Shown: positions 41,533-49,620, counted from the stretch's first letter. The stretch is 52,017 nucleotides of DNA from an uncultured Archangium sp. (GCA_903905455.1 CAIVGN010000016.1:1-52017); one strand, 5' to 3'. Program-made: numbers and translations. Notes: generated from the letters alone by a model not told the origin.

Positions 41533-42111
41533 ATGGCGCAGATCCTCTCCCTTCGGCAACCCGATGCCTCCCTCGACGACGGGGTGCTGGTGGACCGCGC
41601 GCTGGGGGGTGCCGACTGGGCAAAGCGTGAGCTCTATCAACGACATGCACCGCGCCTGCTGGGCTTCCTGACGCGGCTCCTGGCCTCCACGGCCGACGCC
41701 GAAGACGCCACCCAGGACGTCTTCGTGGAGGCCTTCCGCGACCTGCTCAAGCTGCGCGAACGCCGCGACTTCGGCCGTTGGGTGATGCGCATCGCGGTGC
41801 ACCAGGCCCACCGGCGCTTCCGTCGCCGTCGCTGGATGTCCTTCCTCGGCAGCGCCAGCGACCTCGACGCCACCTTCAGCGCGCTGGCCGACGAGCGCGT
41901 GAGCCCCGAACGACGCGCCGAGTTGATGTTGATCGAGAAGGCCTTGGCGAAGCTGTCCACCGTCGAGCGCACGGCGTGGTCGCTGCGGCACGTGGAAGGG
42001 TATGAGCTGACCGAGGTGGCTGACGCGCTGGACATCTCGTTGGCGACGGTGAAACGAAAGTTGTCCGCGGCCGAGGCTCACCTCGCCACTGCGCTGGGAG
42101 AGACGCCATGA
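41533..42111 (+). CDS. ECF-family RNA polymerase sigma factor
   Basis: 192 residues from ATG 41533; GTG 41503 would add 10 residues. Sigma region 2 is 'ELYQRHAPRLLGFLTRLL' with 'DAEDATQDVFVEAFRDL' (-10 recognition and core binding). Region 4 is 'LSTVERTAWSLRHVEGYELT' and 'EVADALDISLATVKRKLSAA' (-35 recognition helix). No regulatory C-terminal extension. The gene overlaps the FecR-like gene by four bases (ATGA), a standard sigma/anti-sigma arrangement, and probably drives its own operon. Confidence 0.92.
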   Translation: MAQILSLRQPDASLDDGVLVDRALGGADWAKRELYQRHAPRLLGFLTRLLASTADAEDATQDVFVEAFRDLLKLRERRDFGRWVMRIAVHQAHRRFRRRRWMSFLGSASDLDATFSALADERVSPERRAELMLIEKALAKLSTVERTAWSLRHVEGYELTEVADALDISLATVKRKLSAAEAHLATALGETP

Positions 42112-43001
42112 GCCGAGGCCCGTTGAAGGAAGAGCTGCGTCGCAGCGAGCCGGACCCGGCGGCCCTGGAGCGGGTGTGGAGCGGCGTGCGTGCCCGCGAG
42201 CAACGCAGCAGCGTGTTGCCCCTGCGGCTCGTGGGCGTCGCCGCCATCGCCGGCATCGCCGTGGTCTCGGTGCTGGTGCTGCGCGAGCCCTCGCCGGCCT
42301 CGCGGCTGGTGCCCGAGGTCCATGCGTCGTCGCCGGTGCGGGTGCAGCTCGAGGGGAACTCGTCGGTGGAGCTCGAGGGCAACGCCCGCTTCGAGCCCTC
42401 CGTCAACGACGCCCGGGTGCTCTCGCTGCACGCGGGCCGCGCGGCGTTCACGCTGGGGGCCGGGCCGTGGGTGGTGACGTCGCGGTACCTGAGGGTCGAG
42501 GTGGCCTCGGCGATGTTCTCGGTGGAGGTCGGCGGGGAGACGGACTCGGTGACCGTGACGCGCGGGCACCTGCGGCTGTCGGCGCCGGGCCTCGAGGAGT
42601 TGGTGCTCACCGAGGGCCAGTCGTTCTCCACCGGCGCCTCGCAGGTGACGTGGGATTCGCTGGCCCGCGAAGGCGACCTCGCCGGGGCGTGGCGCTCGCT
42701 GAAGGCCGAGGGCGTGCGCGCCAAGGCGCAGGGCGCCGCTCCGGAGTTGACCCTGTTGCTCTCCGACGTCGCGGCGACCGGTGGCGACGAGGCCCTGAGT
42801 CGCGCGCTGCTCTCGAGCGTGATGAACGCGCCCGACGGCGGGGCCGAGCGCGGGCTGGCGGCGTACACGCTGGGGAAGCGGCTGCAGGCTGATGGGCAGC
42901 GCGCCGCGGCCGCCGAGTCGTTCGAGCGCAGCCTGGAGCTCGGGGTGCCCGTGGAGCTGCGCGACGATGCGGCGCGCAGGGCAGCGCAGACGCGACCGTG
43001 A
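42108..43001 (+). CDS. FecR-like anti-sigma factor, membrane-spanning
   Basis: 297 residues. A cytoplasmic N-terminus of about 38 residues could bind the sigma factor; one transmembrane helix follows (LVGVAAIAGIAVVSVLVL, about 41-58). The periplasmic FecR domain comes next ('NSSVELEGNARFEPSVNDA', 'LSLHAGRAAFTLGAGPWVV', 'AMFSVEVGGETDSVTVTRG'). The C-terminus (about 215-297) is a helical, TPR-like segment. Classical FecR proteins receive a signal from a TonB-dependent receptor; none is encoded nearby. Overlap with the sigma gene indicates coupling. The last 39 codons are duplicated downstream. Confidence 0.88.
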   Translation: MSRGPLKEELRRSEPDPAALERVWSGVRAREQRSSVLPLRLVGVAAIAGIAVVSVLVLREPSPASRLVPEVHASSPVRVQLEGNSSVELEGNARFEPSVNDARVLSLHAGRAAFTLGAGPWVVTSRYLRVEVASAMFSVEVGGETDSVTVTRGHLRLSAPGLEELVLTEGQSFSTGASQVTWDSLAREGDLAGAWRSLKAEGVRAKAQGAAPELTLLLSDVAATGGDEALSRALLSSVMNAPDGGAERGLAAYTLGKRLQADGQRAAAAESFERSLELGVPVELRDDAARRAAQTRP

Positions 43002-43120
43002 TGCAGGCTGACGGACAGCGCGCCGCGACCGCCGCGTCGTTCGAGCGCAGCCTCGCGCCCGGAGTGCCCGTCGAGCCGCGCGACAATGCGGCGCGCAGCG
43101 AGGCCCAGACGCGACAATGA
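42883..43120. repeat. 119-bp tandem duplication of the fecR 3' end
   Basis: The segment 42883-43001, which ends with the fecR stop codon, is followed directly by a second copy at 43002-43120 that also ends in TGA. By eye the copies differ at about 17 of 119 positions with no gaps. Copy 2 lies after the stop and is untranslated. A third short match, TGCAGGCATGACG, begins at 43121 and includes the next gene's start. The shared TGCAGGC at the borders suggests duplication by slippage at a 7-bp microhomology. Confidence 0.85.
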
Positions 43121-43127
43121 TGCAGGC

Positions 43128-44795
43128 ATGACGTTCGCGGCGGTGCTGGTGCTGGCAGCAGCGGGGCTCGAGCCTCGGCTGGAGTCCTGCCCCGACGCGT
43201 GGCTCGACGTGCGGCAAGTGCGGGCTCAGCTCGCGCTCAACCACGCGTTGCCCGACGGTGAAGTGCGCGTTCGCTGCGAGGCTGGTGGGCGCGTGCAGCT
43301 CACCCATCGCGGCGCGAGACGCGACCTGACGCTCACCGGCGCCACGGCGGCGCAGCGCGAGCGCACGCTCTCTCTCTTCATCGCCGCCTGGCTCGAGCCG
43401 TCTCGACTTGTCTCCGCCCCTGTCAGTGCGGGGGGGCGCCCGGACGCTGGTGCCCAGGTCGGCCCCTCACCCCTGCCCCTCTCCCCGCCGCCGCAGGGCG
43501 AGGGAGAGCTGGTCCGAGCGCCTGAAGCCGCTCGCAGCGTTGCCCAGGTCGGCCCCTCACCGCTGCCCCTCTCCCCGCTGCCGCAGGGCGAAGGAGCGCC
43601 TGAAGCCGCTCCCCCCGTTGCAGAGGCCGAAGTCGACGCTGGGCTCCCGGTGCTCCCGCCCGAGCCCCCGCCGCCCACCGAGACCCTCGTGCCCATCGAG
43701 CTCGGCCTCGTGCCCGGCGTGGGCCTCAACCTCCTCTTCCCCGCGCCGACCCGGAACTACTTCGCCCTCGGGCTCATCGGCGTGACCTCGCGGCGGGTCG
43801 ACGGGGCGAGCCTCGGCCTCATCTCCCTCGTCGACGAGCGCCTGCGCGGCTTCCAGTTCGGCGCGGCGACCTCCGCGGGGGAAACGCAGGGCCTGCAGGT
43901 CGGCACGCTCTACGCCTCCTCCACGGCCTCCCTCACCGGGGCCCAATGGAGCGCCGGCTTCACCCGCACCACGGGCACCCTCACCGGGCTGCAGTTCGCG
44001 CTGGTGAACGTCGCGGGGCGGCTCGACGGGGTGCAGCTCGGGACGGTCTCCCTCGCTGACGCGACGCGGGGGCTGCAGCTGGGCGTGGTCTTCGCCTCCT
44101 CCTCGTCACTCGTGGGCGCGCAGCTCGGGCTGGGCCTCAACCGCACCGGGGGCGACCTGGCGGGCCTGCAGGTCGGCACCCTCAACATCGCCGGCGACGT
44201 CAGCGGCGCGCAGTTCGGGTTGATCAACGTGGCCGAGGATCTCACCGGCTTCCAACTGGGCATCGTCAACATCGCGCGCTCCGTGGTGGGCACGCAGGTG
44301 GGCGTGCTCAACGTCTCCTCCGATGGGCCGGCGCCGCTGGGCGCCATCAACCTCACCGACGATGCGCCGGTGCGCGTGGCGCTGACCCTTGGGGACACGC
44401 ACCTCGCGGGCGTGCAGCTCAAGACGGGGGGCACGGTGCTCTACGGCATCGTCTCGCTGGGCTGGGTGCCTCGGGCCCAGGTGCGCGCGGGAGGCGGCGT
44501 GGGGCTGCACCTGGGCGCCGTGACGAAGCCCGGCTGGTTTGGGCAGCTCGAGCTGACCTCGCACGCCACGCTCAACCTCGAGGCCCTCGCGCGCGGCCCC
44601 ATCGCCACCCTCGGGCTGGGCCTCAACGCGGGCTACCGGCTCGCGCCGCGGCTCTCGATGATCCTCGGGCCCCAGCTGTCCCTGATCTTCGGGAACCCGG
44701 GCTTCCCCGGCGCGTCGGTGAGCCTCCTGGGCTTGCCGCTCAACGCGTCGGGCCTCGCCTTCGCGCCGGGGTTGCAGGGCGGCGTCGAGTTCTGA
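43128..44795 (+). CDS. Surface-repeat outer-membrane protein (LA_2272/LA_2273-like)
   Basis: 555 residues from ATG 43128. The first 15 residues (MTFAAVLVLAAAGLE) act as signal peptide. A roughly 100-residue region with two cysteines follows ('LESCPDAWLDVRQVRAQ', 'VRVRCEAGGRVQLTH'). Then comes a Pro/Gly linker (about 110-195) that contains an in-frame repeat insertion. The main part is a series of 'G(L/V/F)Q(L/F/V)G..(N/V/L)(V/I)' repeats ('LTGLQFALVNVAGRLDG', 'VQLGTVSLADATRGLQLG', 'LAGLQVGTLNIAGDVSG', 'LTGFQLGIVNIARS'), as in the LA_2272 surface-repeat family. The end is barrel-like, with terminal Phe in 'GLQGGVEF'. It follows the sigma/anti-sigma pair and is the likely target or signal input of that system. 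Confidence 0.75.
   Translation: MTFAAVLVLAAAGLEPRLESCPDAWLDVRQVRAQLALNHALPDGEVRVRCEAGGRVQLTHRGARRDLTLTGATAAQRERTLSLFIAAWLEPSRLVSAPVSAGGRPDAGAQVGPSPLPLSPPPQGEGELVRAPEAARSVAQVGPSPLPLSPLPQGEGAPEAAPPVAEAEVDAGLPVLPPEPPPPTETLVPIELGLVPGVGLNLLFPAPTRNYFALGLIGVTSRRVDGASLGLISLVDERLRGFQFGAATSAGETQGLQVGTLYASSTASLTGAQWSAGFTRTTGTLTGLQFALVNVAGRLDGVQLGTVSLADATRGLQLGVVFASSSSLVGAQLGLGLNRTGGDLAGLQVGTLNIAGDVSGAQFGLINVAEDLTGFQLGIVNIARSVVGTQVGVLNVSSDGPAPLGAINLTDDAPVRVALTLGDTHLAGVQLKTGGTVLYGIVSLGWVPRAQVRAGGGVGLHLGAVTKPGWFGQLELTSHATLNLEALARGPIATLGLGLNAGYRLAPRLSMILGPQLSLIFGNPGFPGASVSLLGLPLNASGLAFAPGLQGGVEF
43452..43622. repeat. In-frame 90-bp direct repeat of the 'PLPLSP..QGEG' type
   Basis: GCCCAGGTCGGCCCCTCACC starts two units at 43452 and 43542, exactly 90 bp (30 codons) apart. 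Both encode GPSPLPLSP-P-QGEG, and the second is slightly shortened after QGEG. This Pro/Leu/Ser/Gly/Glu peptide is the usual translation of a short GC-rich dispersed repeat found in many proteobacterial genomes. It sits in a linker region and keeps the reading frame. I saw no other copy in the window. Confidence 0.7.
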
Positions 44796-44799
44796 GTTC

Positions 44800-45039
44800 C
44801 TATGTGGTGCCGTTCCGGGCGTGGGTGAAGAGGCCGCAGTGCAGGCACTCGTATTCCCAGCTCGTGTAGTACGTCGTCTCCCAGTCCGAGTAGAGCGACG
44901 AGGCGTCTTCGTAGATGCAGCGCGTCTCGGCGCTCCCGCACCAACCACACAGGCAGAACTGACGGGCAGGCCACGAGAGCGTCGCGAAGGGCACGCCGGA
45001 GCCCACGGAGAGGTGGCCCTGGCTGTCCGAGGGAGGCAT
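44800..45039 (-). CDS. Small Cys-rich putative zinc-binding protein
   Basis: 79 residues from ATG 45039. Cysteine pairs are 'FCLCGWCGSAETRC' near the middle and 'YECLHCGLFTHARNG' at the end, able to make one zinc ribbon. Between them is an aromatic-rich stretch (YEDASSLYSDWETTYYTSWE). No signal peptide. The stop lies five bases after the convergent surface-repeat gene. I cannot assign a family; the cysteine spacing is what makes it likely to be real. Confidence 0.55.
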   Translation of the reverse strand: MPPSDSQGHLSVGSGVPFATLSWPARQFCLCGWCGSAETRCIYEDASSLYSDWETTYYTSWEYECLHCGLFTHARNGTT

Positions 45040-45119
45040 TGATTTCAGGCGCTTGGCTTCGATGCGACATTGCCGAGGGGCCGGGTCTTGGCTCCGTGAA
45101 CCTCTCCTTCGGAGTGCCG

Positions 45120-46304
45120 ATGTCTCGAGTCGTGCTGATGGGCCTGGTGGCAGTGGCGACGTTCTCGTGCGGCCCGCAGGGCGCGCTGAGTCCGCTGGAT
45201 GCGGGCAGCCTCATGACCGGGGGCGGCGTGGCGACGGGCGGAGGCGCGAGCACAGGCGGCGGCAGCGGCGCGACGGGTGGTGGCGGTGGTGGTGGTGGTG
45301 GTGGTGGTGGTGGCGCGCAGACCGGCACCGGCGGAGGGACCGCGGTGCTCAACACCATGGGCTGCCCCGGCGCGCTCACCTGTGAAGACGTCACGGGCGC
45401 CGGCGACTTCGGGTGCCTCGACCTCGCGACCAGCACCGGCGTGCCCGCGAACGCGACGGCGTGCGCCAGCGGGGTGAGCTGCACCAGCGGCTTTACCTGC
45501 TACCGGACCAGCGCCAGCTCGAGCGCCGGGGTGTGTCTCCACGACTGCCCGGGCATGCCCGCCGTCGGTGGAGGCGCCGGTGGGGGCGGTGGCCCGACGA
45601 GCCCCGCGGAGCCGTGGTTCGTGAGCGCGACGCCGTCGGTGTTGATCACCCAGGCCACGACGCTCTCGCTGCCCTTGCCCGACCCGCGGCAGGCCGGAGA
45701 CTTCCTCCTCGCGCTGGTCGACGTCGACGAAGGCACGGGCGCCCGCACCCTCGCGACGCCGGCCGGGTGGACGCTGCTGGGAGGCTGGCCCCTGCACAAC
45801 CTCGTCGGCACGCACACGCCCTACGTCATCCCCGTCACCGAGAACCAGGGCACGTGGCTCTTCACCCACTTCGTGGCGGCCGGTGAGGCACCCACGGTGG
45901 AGTTCACCTTCACCACGGCCACCACGGCGCGCGCTTCCGTCGTGGGCTACCGCGGCGTCAACCCCACCAACCCCGTGCACGACAAGGTGGGCTACGCGCT
46001 CTACGGGAACGGCAACACCAACGGCTTCGGCTCCGGCAACACCACGCTCAACGCCGGCCGCGAAGTGAGCCTCATGGCCACCGCCACCACGGTGCGCGCG
46101 ACCTACAGCACCACCTTCCAGACCAACGGCGTCGTCGAGCGCGTCAACAGCGGCGAGCAGCCCCACGGGCTCAACGTCATCATCCACGACGCCGCCATCT
46201 CCCCGCGCGTCTTCCTCGGGCCCGCCGTGCGCCACTTCCAATCGCCCAGCGGCTCGTCGGACTCGTTCCAGTACACCTTCGCCACGCTGGTGCTGGCTCC
46301 GTGA
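45120..46304 (+). CDS. Secreted lipoprotein with Cys-rich and beta-sandwich regions
   Basis: 394 residues from ATG 45120 (45039 upstream is in frame but covers the promoter of the small zinc gene). Signal peptide MSRVVLMGLVAVATFSC with lipobox, then a Gly/Ser/Thr/Ala linker with 13 consecutive glycines (residues 53-65). A six-cysteine module follows ('MGCPGALTCEDVTGAGDFGC', then 'CASGVSCTSGFTCYR', 'VCLHDC'). The C-terminal 210 residues form a beta-rich domain with 'PSVLITQATTLSLPLPDPRQ', 'TWLFTHFVAAGEAPTVEFTF' and 'ASVVGYRGVNPTNPVHDKV', resembling secreted domains seen in phage-tail-fibre- and adhesin-like proteins. Function unknown; surface or extracellular. Confidence 0.75.
   Translation: MSRVVLMGLVAVATFSCGPQGALSPLDAGSLMTGGGVATGGGASTGGGSGATGGGGGGGGGGGGGAQTGTGGGTAVLNTMGCPGALTCEDVTGAGDFGCLDLATSTGVPANATACASGVSCTSGFTCYRTSASSSAGVCLHDCPGMPAVGGGAGGGGGPTSPAEPWFVSATPSVLITQATTLSLPLPDPRQAGDFLLALVDVDEGTGARTLATPAGWTLLGGWPLHNLVGTHTPYVIPVTENQGTWLFTHFVAAGEAPTVEFTFTTATTARASVVGYRGVNPTNPVHDKVGYALYGNGNTNGFGSGNTTLNAGREVSLMATATTVRATYSTTFQTNGVVERVNSGEQPHGLNVIIHDAAISPRVFLGPAVRHFQSPSGSSDSFQYTFATLVLAP
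45276..45314 (+). repeat. GGT microsatellite coding for 13 glycines
   Basis: Thirteen Gly codons in a row, nine of them identical GGT (45285-45311). The unit is three bases, so length changes would vary the linker without shifting the frame. Located between the lipid anchor and the first folded module. Confidence 0.85.
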
Positions 46305-46307
46305 ATC

Positions 46308-46334
46308 ACCGCGGGTCGCTCACCACGCCGCGGT
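46308..46334 (+). terminator. Possible weak hairpin after the poly-Gly lipoprotein
   Basis: ACCGCGG (46308-46314) pairs perfectly with CCGCGGT (46328-46334) around a 13-base loop, starting three bases after the stop codon. There is no T-run, so intrinsic termination is uncertain; it may simply protect the 3' end. Confidence 0.35.
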
Positions 46335-46404
46335 TGGAAATGGACAGTTCGAAGCCGCCCAGTGGCCCAGGCGCCCCCCGCTCGCCACCCGCCTGCGCGT
46401 CACG

Positions 46405-46500
46405 TTGATCTCCAGCCTGGTGCTCATGCTTGGCCTCACCTGGTGGTTCCAGGTGCGCTGGGTGCAGCGCTGGTCGAGGCCGGGGGCAGGTCAGTCCTGA
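46405..46500 (+). pseudogene. Fragment coding for a single hydrophobic helix
   Basis: From a TTG at 46405 the frame reads LISSLVLMLGLTWWFQVRWV then 'QRWSRPGAGQS' and a stop. The frame is open upstream with 'LATRLRVT' directly before, so it resembles the first transmembrane helix of a sensor protein. No domain follows. It is either a 31-residue membrane peptide or the remnant of a sensor gene. Confidence 0.2.
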
Positions 46501-46634
46501 CGGGGCGGGTCATCCCACGCGCGACCGGCTTGCGCTGAGTCAAGCCCAGGGCTGCCCAGGGCCTCGAACTCCCGGAGGCGCGCGGGGTCCTCGGCTTGCA
46601 TCGCCTCCCAGGGCCGCCGAGGCGGATCCTTCAT
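46491..46634 (-). CDS. Tiny hydrophilic ORF, divergent from and overlapping the GGDEF gene start
   Basis: 47 codons from an ATG at 46634: MKDPPRRPWEAMQAEDPARL, then 'REFEALGSPGLDSAQAGRAW'. It shares bases with the start codon of the cyclase gene on the other strand. The residues are not shadow-like (few Arg runs, a likely short helix), but it is small and of no known family. It overlaps the end of the hydrophobic fragment. Confidence 0.25.
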   Translation of the reverse strand: MKDPPRRPWEAMQAEDPARLREFEALGSPGLDSAQAGRAWDDPPRQD

Positions 46635-48267
46635 GGCGCTCCTTCCCTCCTGCATCGCGGTCGGCGTGGTGGCCAGCCTGGCCGAGGCCGAGTCATGGCT
46701 CAGCTGGCACCACGTGCTGCTGGGCCTGCAGTTGGTCATCTTCGGCGCCTGGGTCGCCCGGCTGCGGGGGGACGTGCGCCAGCGCAAGGCCGCCGAGCGC
46801 CGGCAGTCGTCGCGGGGTCGAACGCTGGAGCTCCTGGCGGCCGGCGCGCCGCTGCCCCGGGTCCTCGAGTCCATCGTCACGCTCGTCGAGGAGGAGCTCC
46901 CCGAGGCCCGCTGCAGCGTGGCGCTCCTCGACCGCGGGGGGAAGAACCTGGGCACGGTCATCGCCCCGCGGCTCCCGGCCTTCTACAACGCCGCCGTCGA
47001 GGGGCTGGCCATCGGGCCCGGGGTGGGCTCGTGCGGCACCGCGGCCTCTACCGGCAAGCGCGTCATCGTCGAAGACGTGCGCACGCACCCGGCCTGGGCC
47101 CCGTTTCGCGAGCTGACCGCGCGCGCGGACCTCGCGGCGTGCTGGTCGGAGCCCATCCTCTCGTCGGAGGGCAAGGTGCTCGGGACCTACGCGCTGTACC
47201 ACCGCACCCGCCACCAGCCCGGCGAGCACGAGCTGCGGGTGGTGGAGCAGGCCGCGCACCTCGCGAGCATCGCCATCGAGAAGAGCACCGCCGACCAGCA
47301 ACTGCGCGATCGCGAGGCCCACTTTCGCCTGCTCACGGAGGACGTCGCCGACGTGGTGTGGAAGACCGATGCCAGCCTGCGCGTGACGTACATCAGCCCG
47401 GCCGACGAGCGGCAGCGGGGCTTCACCGCCGCGGAGATCATCGGGCGCTCGGTGCTCGAGTTGTTCACCGAGGAGGGGGTGGACATCGTCAAGCGCGAGC
47501 TCGCGCGCCGCGTGGAGAGCGAGGCGAAGGGCCTGGCCACTGGCTCCGTGGCCTTCGATGCCCCCCACCGCTGCAAGGACGGGCACGTCATCTGGGGCGA
47601 GGTGGTCTCGAAGCCCACGCGCGACGGGCAGGGGCAGATCATCGGGTACCACGGCATCACCCGGGAGATCACCGAGCGCCGGCAGATGCAGGAGCAGGTG
47701 AGGCAACTGGCCTACCACGACCCGCTCACGCGGTTGCCCAACCGGCGGTTGCTCAGCGATCGCCTCGGCCAGGCCCTCGCCGAGAGCAAGCGGCACGGTA
47801 CGCACGGCGCGCTGATGTTCCTGGACCTCGACCGCTTCAAGGCGCTCAACGACCTGCACGGGCACGAGGCCGGAGACCTGTTGTTGGTGGACGCGGCCAA
47901 CCGCCTGCGGGCCTGCGTGCGCGAGGTGGACACCGTGGCGCGGCTGGGCGGCGACGAGTTCATCGTGCTGCTCAGCGCCCTGAGCGCGGACCGCGCGACG
48001 GCGGACGCAGGGGCGCGCACGGTGGCCGAGAAGATCCGCCTCGCGCTCGAGGAGCCGTGGCCGCTGACGTTGCGGCGTGACGGCGCCGAGCCCCGGGTGG
48101 TCGAGCACCGCTGCAGCGCGAGCATCGGCGTGGCCGTCTTCTCGGGCGCCGAGGGAACGGCCGAGGATCTCCTCAAGTGGGCGGACGCGGCGATGTACCT
48201 GGCCAAGAGCGCGGGCCGGAACCAGGTGCGGTTCCACGCGTCCCCCGAGGCCCGGCAGGCAACCTGA
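46633..48267 (+). CDS. GAF-PAS-GGDEF diguanylate cyclase
   Basis: 544 residues from ATG 46633. One N-terminal hydrophobic helix (about 26-44, HHVLLGLQLVIFGAWVARL) may anchor it. A GAF domain (about 60-220, with 'GSCGTAASTGKRVIVEDV', typical of the GAF_2 type) and a PAS domain (about 235-355, 'GYHGITREITERRQM') feed the C-terminal GGDEF domain (about 365-540) with an intact GGDEF at 439-443. An RxxD inhibition site (REVD) lies five residues before GGDEF, so product inhibition by c-di-GMP is expected. It should make c-di-GMP. No EAL domain is present. The 328-bp gap upstream holds only a hairpin, a hydrophobic fragment and a tiny ORF. Confidence 0.9.
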   Translation: MALLPSCIAVGVVASLAEAESWLSWHHVLLGLQLVIFGAWVARLRGDVRQRKAAERRQSSRGRTLELLAAGAPLPRVLESIVTLVEEELPEARCSVALLDRGGKNLGTVIAPRLPAFYNAAVEGLAIGPGVGSCGTAASTGKRVIVEDVRTHPAWAPFRELTARADLAACWSEPILSSEGKVLGTYALYHRTRHQPGEHELRVVEQAAHLASIAIEKSTADQQLRDREAHFRLLTEDVADVVWKTDASLRVTYISPADERQRGFTAAEIIGRSVLELFTEEGVDIVKRELARRVESEAKGLATGSVAFDAPHRCKDGHVIWGEVVSKPTRDGQGQIIGYHGITREITERRQMQEQVRQLAYHDPLTRLPNRRLLSDRLGQALAESKRHGTHGALMFLDLDRFKALNDLHGHEAGDLLLVDAANRLRACVREVDTVARLGGDEFIVLLSALSADRATADAGARTVAEKIRLALEEPWPLTLRRDGAEPRVVEHRCSASIGVAVFSGAEGTAEDLLKWADAAMYLAKSAGRNQVRFHASPEARQAT

Positions 48268-48300
48268 GACGAAGCGAGGCAGACGTGCTCTAGGGGCGCG

Positions 48301-49620
48301 GTGCGTACGGCTCGTGGAACTCCTCTGCTCGTGGTGCTGGTGCTCGCGGGGTCGTGCGCGGCGCCGGTGGTGGTGACGGCCGACGCGGGCGCGGGCGCGG
48401 AGCTCGATGCCGGGATCGTGGCCGACGCCGGGGGGCCTGCTCCCGATGCCGGGGTGATGGCCTTCGACGCCGGGGCGCCCGACGCGGGCCTGGTGGCGAG
48501 CGTGCTCGAGGTGCAGCTCTTCGGGGTGCCGCAGAACACGCCCGGGGGTGCCGCGCTCTACGTCACCGGCACGTTCAACCAGTGGGCCCCGGGCGACCCC
48601 GCGGCCCGGCTCGTGCCCGACGGCACCGGCGCCTCGGTCACCCGCGTCACCGGCCTGCACGCGGGCGACGTGGTGGAGTTCAAGTTCACCCGCGGCGCGT
48701 GGACCACCGTGGAGAAGACCGAGGGTGGCGCCGAGCTCCCCAACCGGCGCGTGGTGTTCGACCCCGCCTTCCCCCGCGTCGCGGCCTTCGTCTCGCGGTG
48801 GGCCGACCTGCCGCTGCCGGGCGCATCCCGCACCGGGGAGCTCCGCGTGCGCTCGCTCTCGTTGCCCCAGCTCTCGACCACGCGGAATGTATGGATTTAC
48901 CTGCCGCCCGCGCTCGCCGGTGGGCCGACGCGCTTCCCGGTCATGTATGTCTTTGATGCGCAGAACCTCTTCGACCGCGCCACCGCCACGTATGGCCGCG
49001 AGTGGCAGCTCGACGAGACCCTGGAGCGCCTCATCCGCGAGCGGAGGCTGCCCCCGATGATCGTCGTGGCCGTGGAGAGCTCGGCCGCGCGCAGCTGCGA
49101 GTACAACGTGTTCGCCTCGGACCCTCACCCCACGTGCCCCACGGGGGTGGCCCAGGGCGACGCGACGATTGCCTTCCTCGTCGACACCCTCAAGCCCCTG
49201 GTCGACGCCGACTACCCCACGCTCCCCGGCCGCGCGGACACCGGCGTGCTGGGCTCGTCCATGGGCGGCTCCATGGCGGTGCGCGCCGGCTTCGCGCACC
49301 CCGAGGTGTTCTCCCGCGTCGCCGCCCTGTCCCCCAGCTACCAGAACACCGCGACCTCCACGCCGCAGATGCCCGGCTACGTGCGCGCGCGCGGGCTGCA
49401 GGCGCTGCGCATCTCGCAAGACCTGGGCACGGCCGAACAGTTCCGCGACCTCACCACGCCGGTGCTGCTCGCCAACGCGCGCGCCGTCGACCAGGCCCTC
49501 GTCGACGTCGGCTTCCCCGCATCGGAGCACCGGTTCGTCGAGGTGCCCAATGGCACGCACGACGAGGATGCCTGGGCCGCGCGGGTGGGCGAGGTGTTGA
49601 GCTGGGTGTGGAGTCGCTGA
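48301..49620 (+). CDS. Secreted esterase lipoprotein (enterochelin-esterase-like, with starch-binding-like domain)
   Basis: 439 residues from a GTG at 48301. Signal peptide with lipobox LAGSC, then an Asp/Ala/Gly linker with repeated 'DAG' motifs. Residues about 68-165 form a starch-binding-like domain ('ALYVTGTFNQWAPGDPAARL', 'DVVEFKFTRGAWTTVEKTEG', 'LPNRRVVFD'). The alpha/beta hydrolase of esterase D/enterochelin esterase type follows: 'NVWIYLPPAL', 'FPVMYVFDAQNLFD', nucleophile Ser320 in GSSMGGS (G-x-S-x-G), and the catalytic His in 'VPNGTHDEDAW'. Such enzymes cleave esters of carbohydrates or siderophores outside the cell. It sits 33 bp after the cyclase gene. Confidence 0.85.
   Translation: MRTARGTPLLVVLVLAGSCAAPVVVTADAGAGAELDAGIVADAGGPAPDAGVMAFDAGAPDAGLVASVLEVQLFGVPQNTPGGAALYVTGTFNQWAPGDPAARLVPDGTGASVTRVTGLHAGDVVEFKFTRGAWTTVEKTEGGAELPNRRVVFDPAFPRVAAFVSRWADLPLPGASRTGELRVRSLSLPQLSTTRNVWIYLPPALAGGPTRFPVMYVFDAQNLFDRATATYGREWQLDETLERLIRERRLPPMIVVAVESSAARSCEYNVFASDPHPTCPTGVAQGDATIAFLVDTLKPLVDADYPTLPGRADTGVLGSSMGGSMAVRAGFAHPEVFSRVAALSPSYQNTATSTPQMPGYVRARGLQALRISQDLGTAEQFRDLTTPVLLANARAVDQALVDVGFPASEHRFVEVPNGTHDEDAWAARVGEVLSWVWSR

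Noticed and set aside
45276-45314. Phase variation by the GGT repeat
   Set aside because: The unit is a codon, so changes in copy number keep the frame; only linker length could vary.
46693-49560. A 955-codon open frame antisense to the cyclase and esterase genes
   Set aside because: Its product is Arg/Ala/Gly/His-rich with no domain, and the plus strand carries clear GGDEF and hydrolase motifs. Long antisense frames are expected at this GC content.
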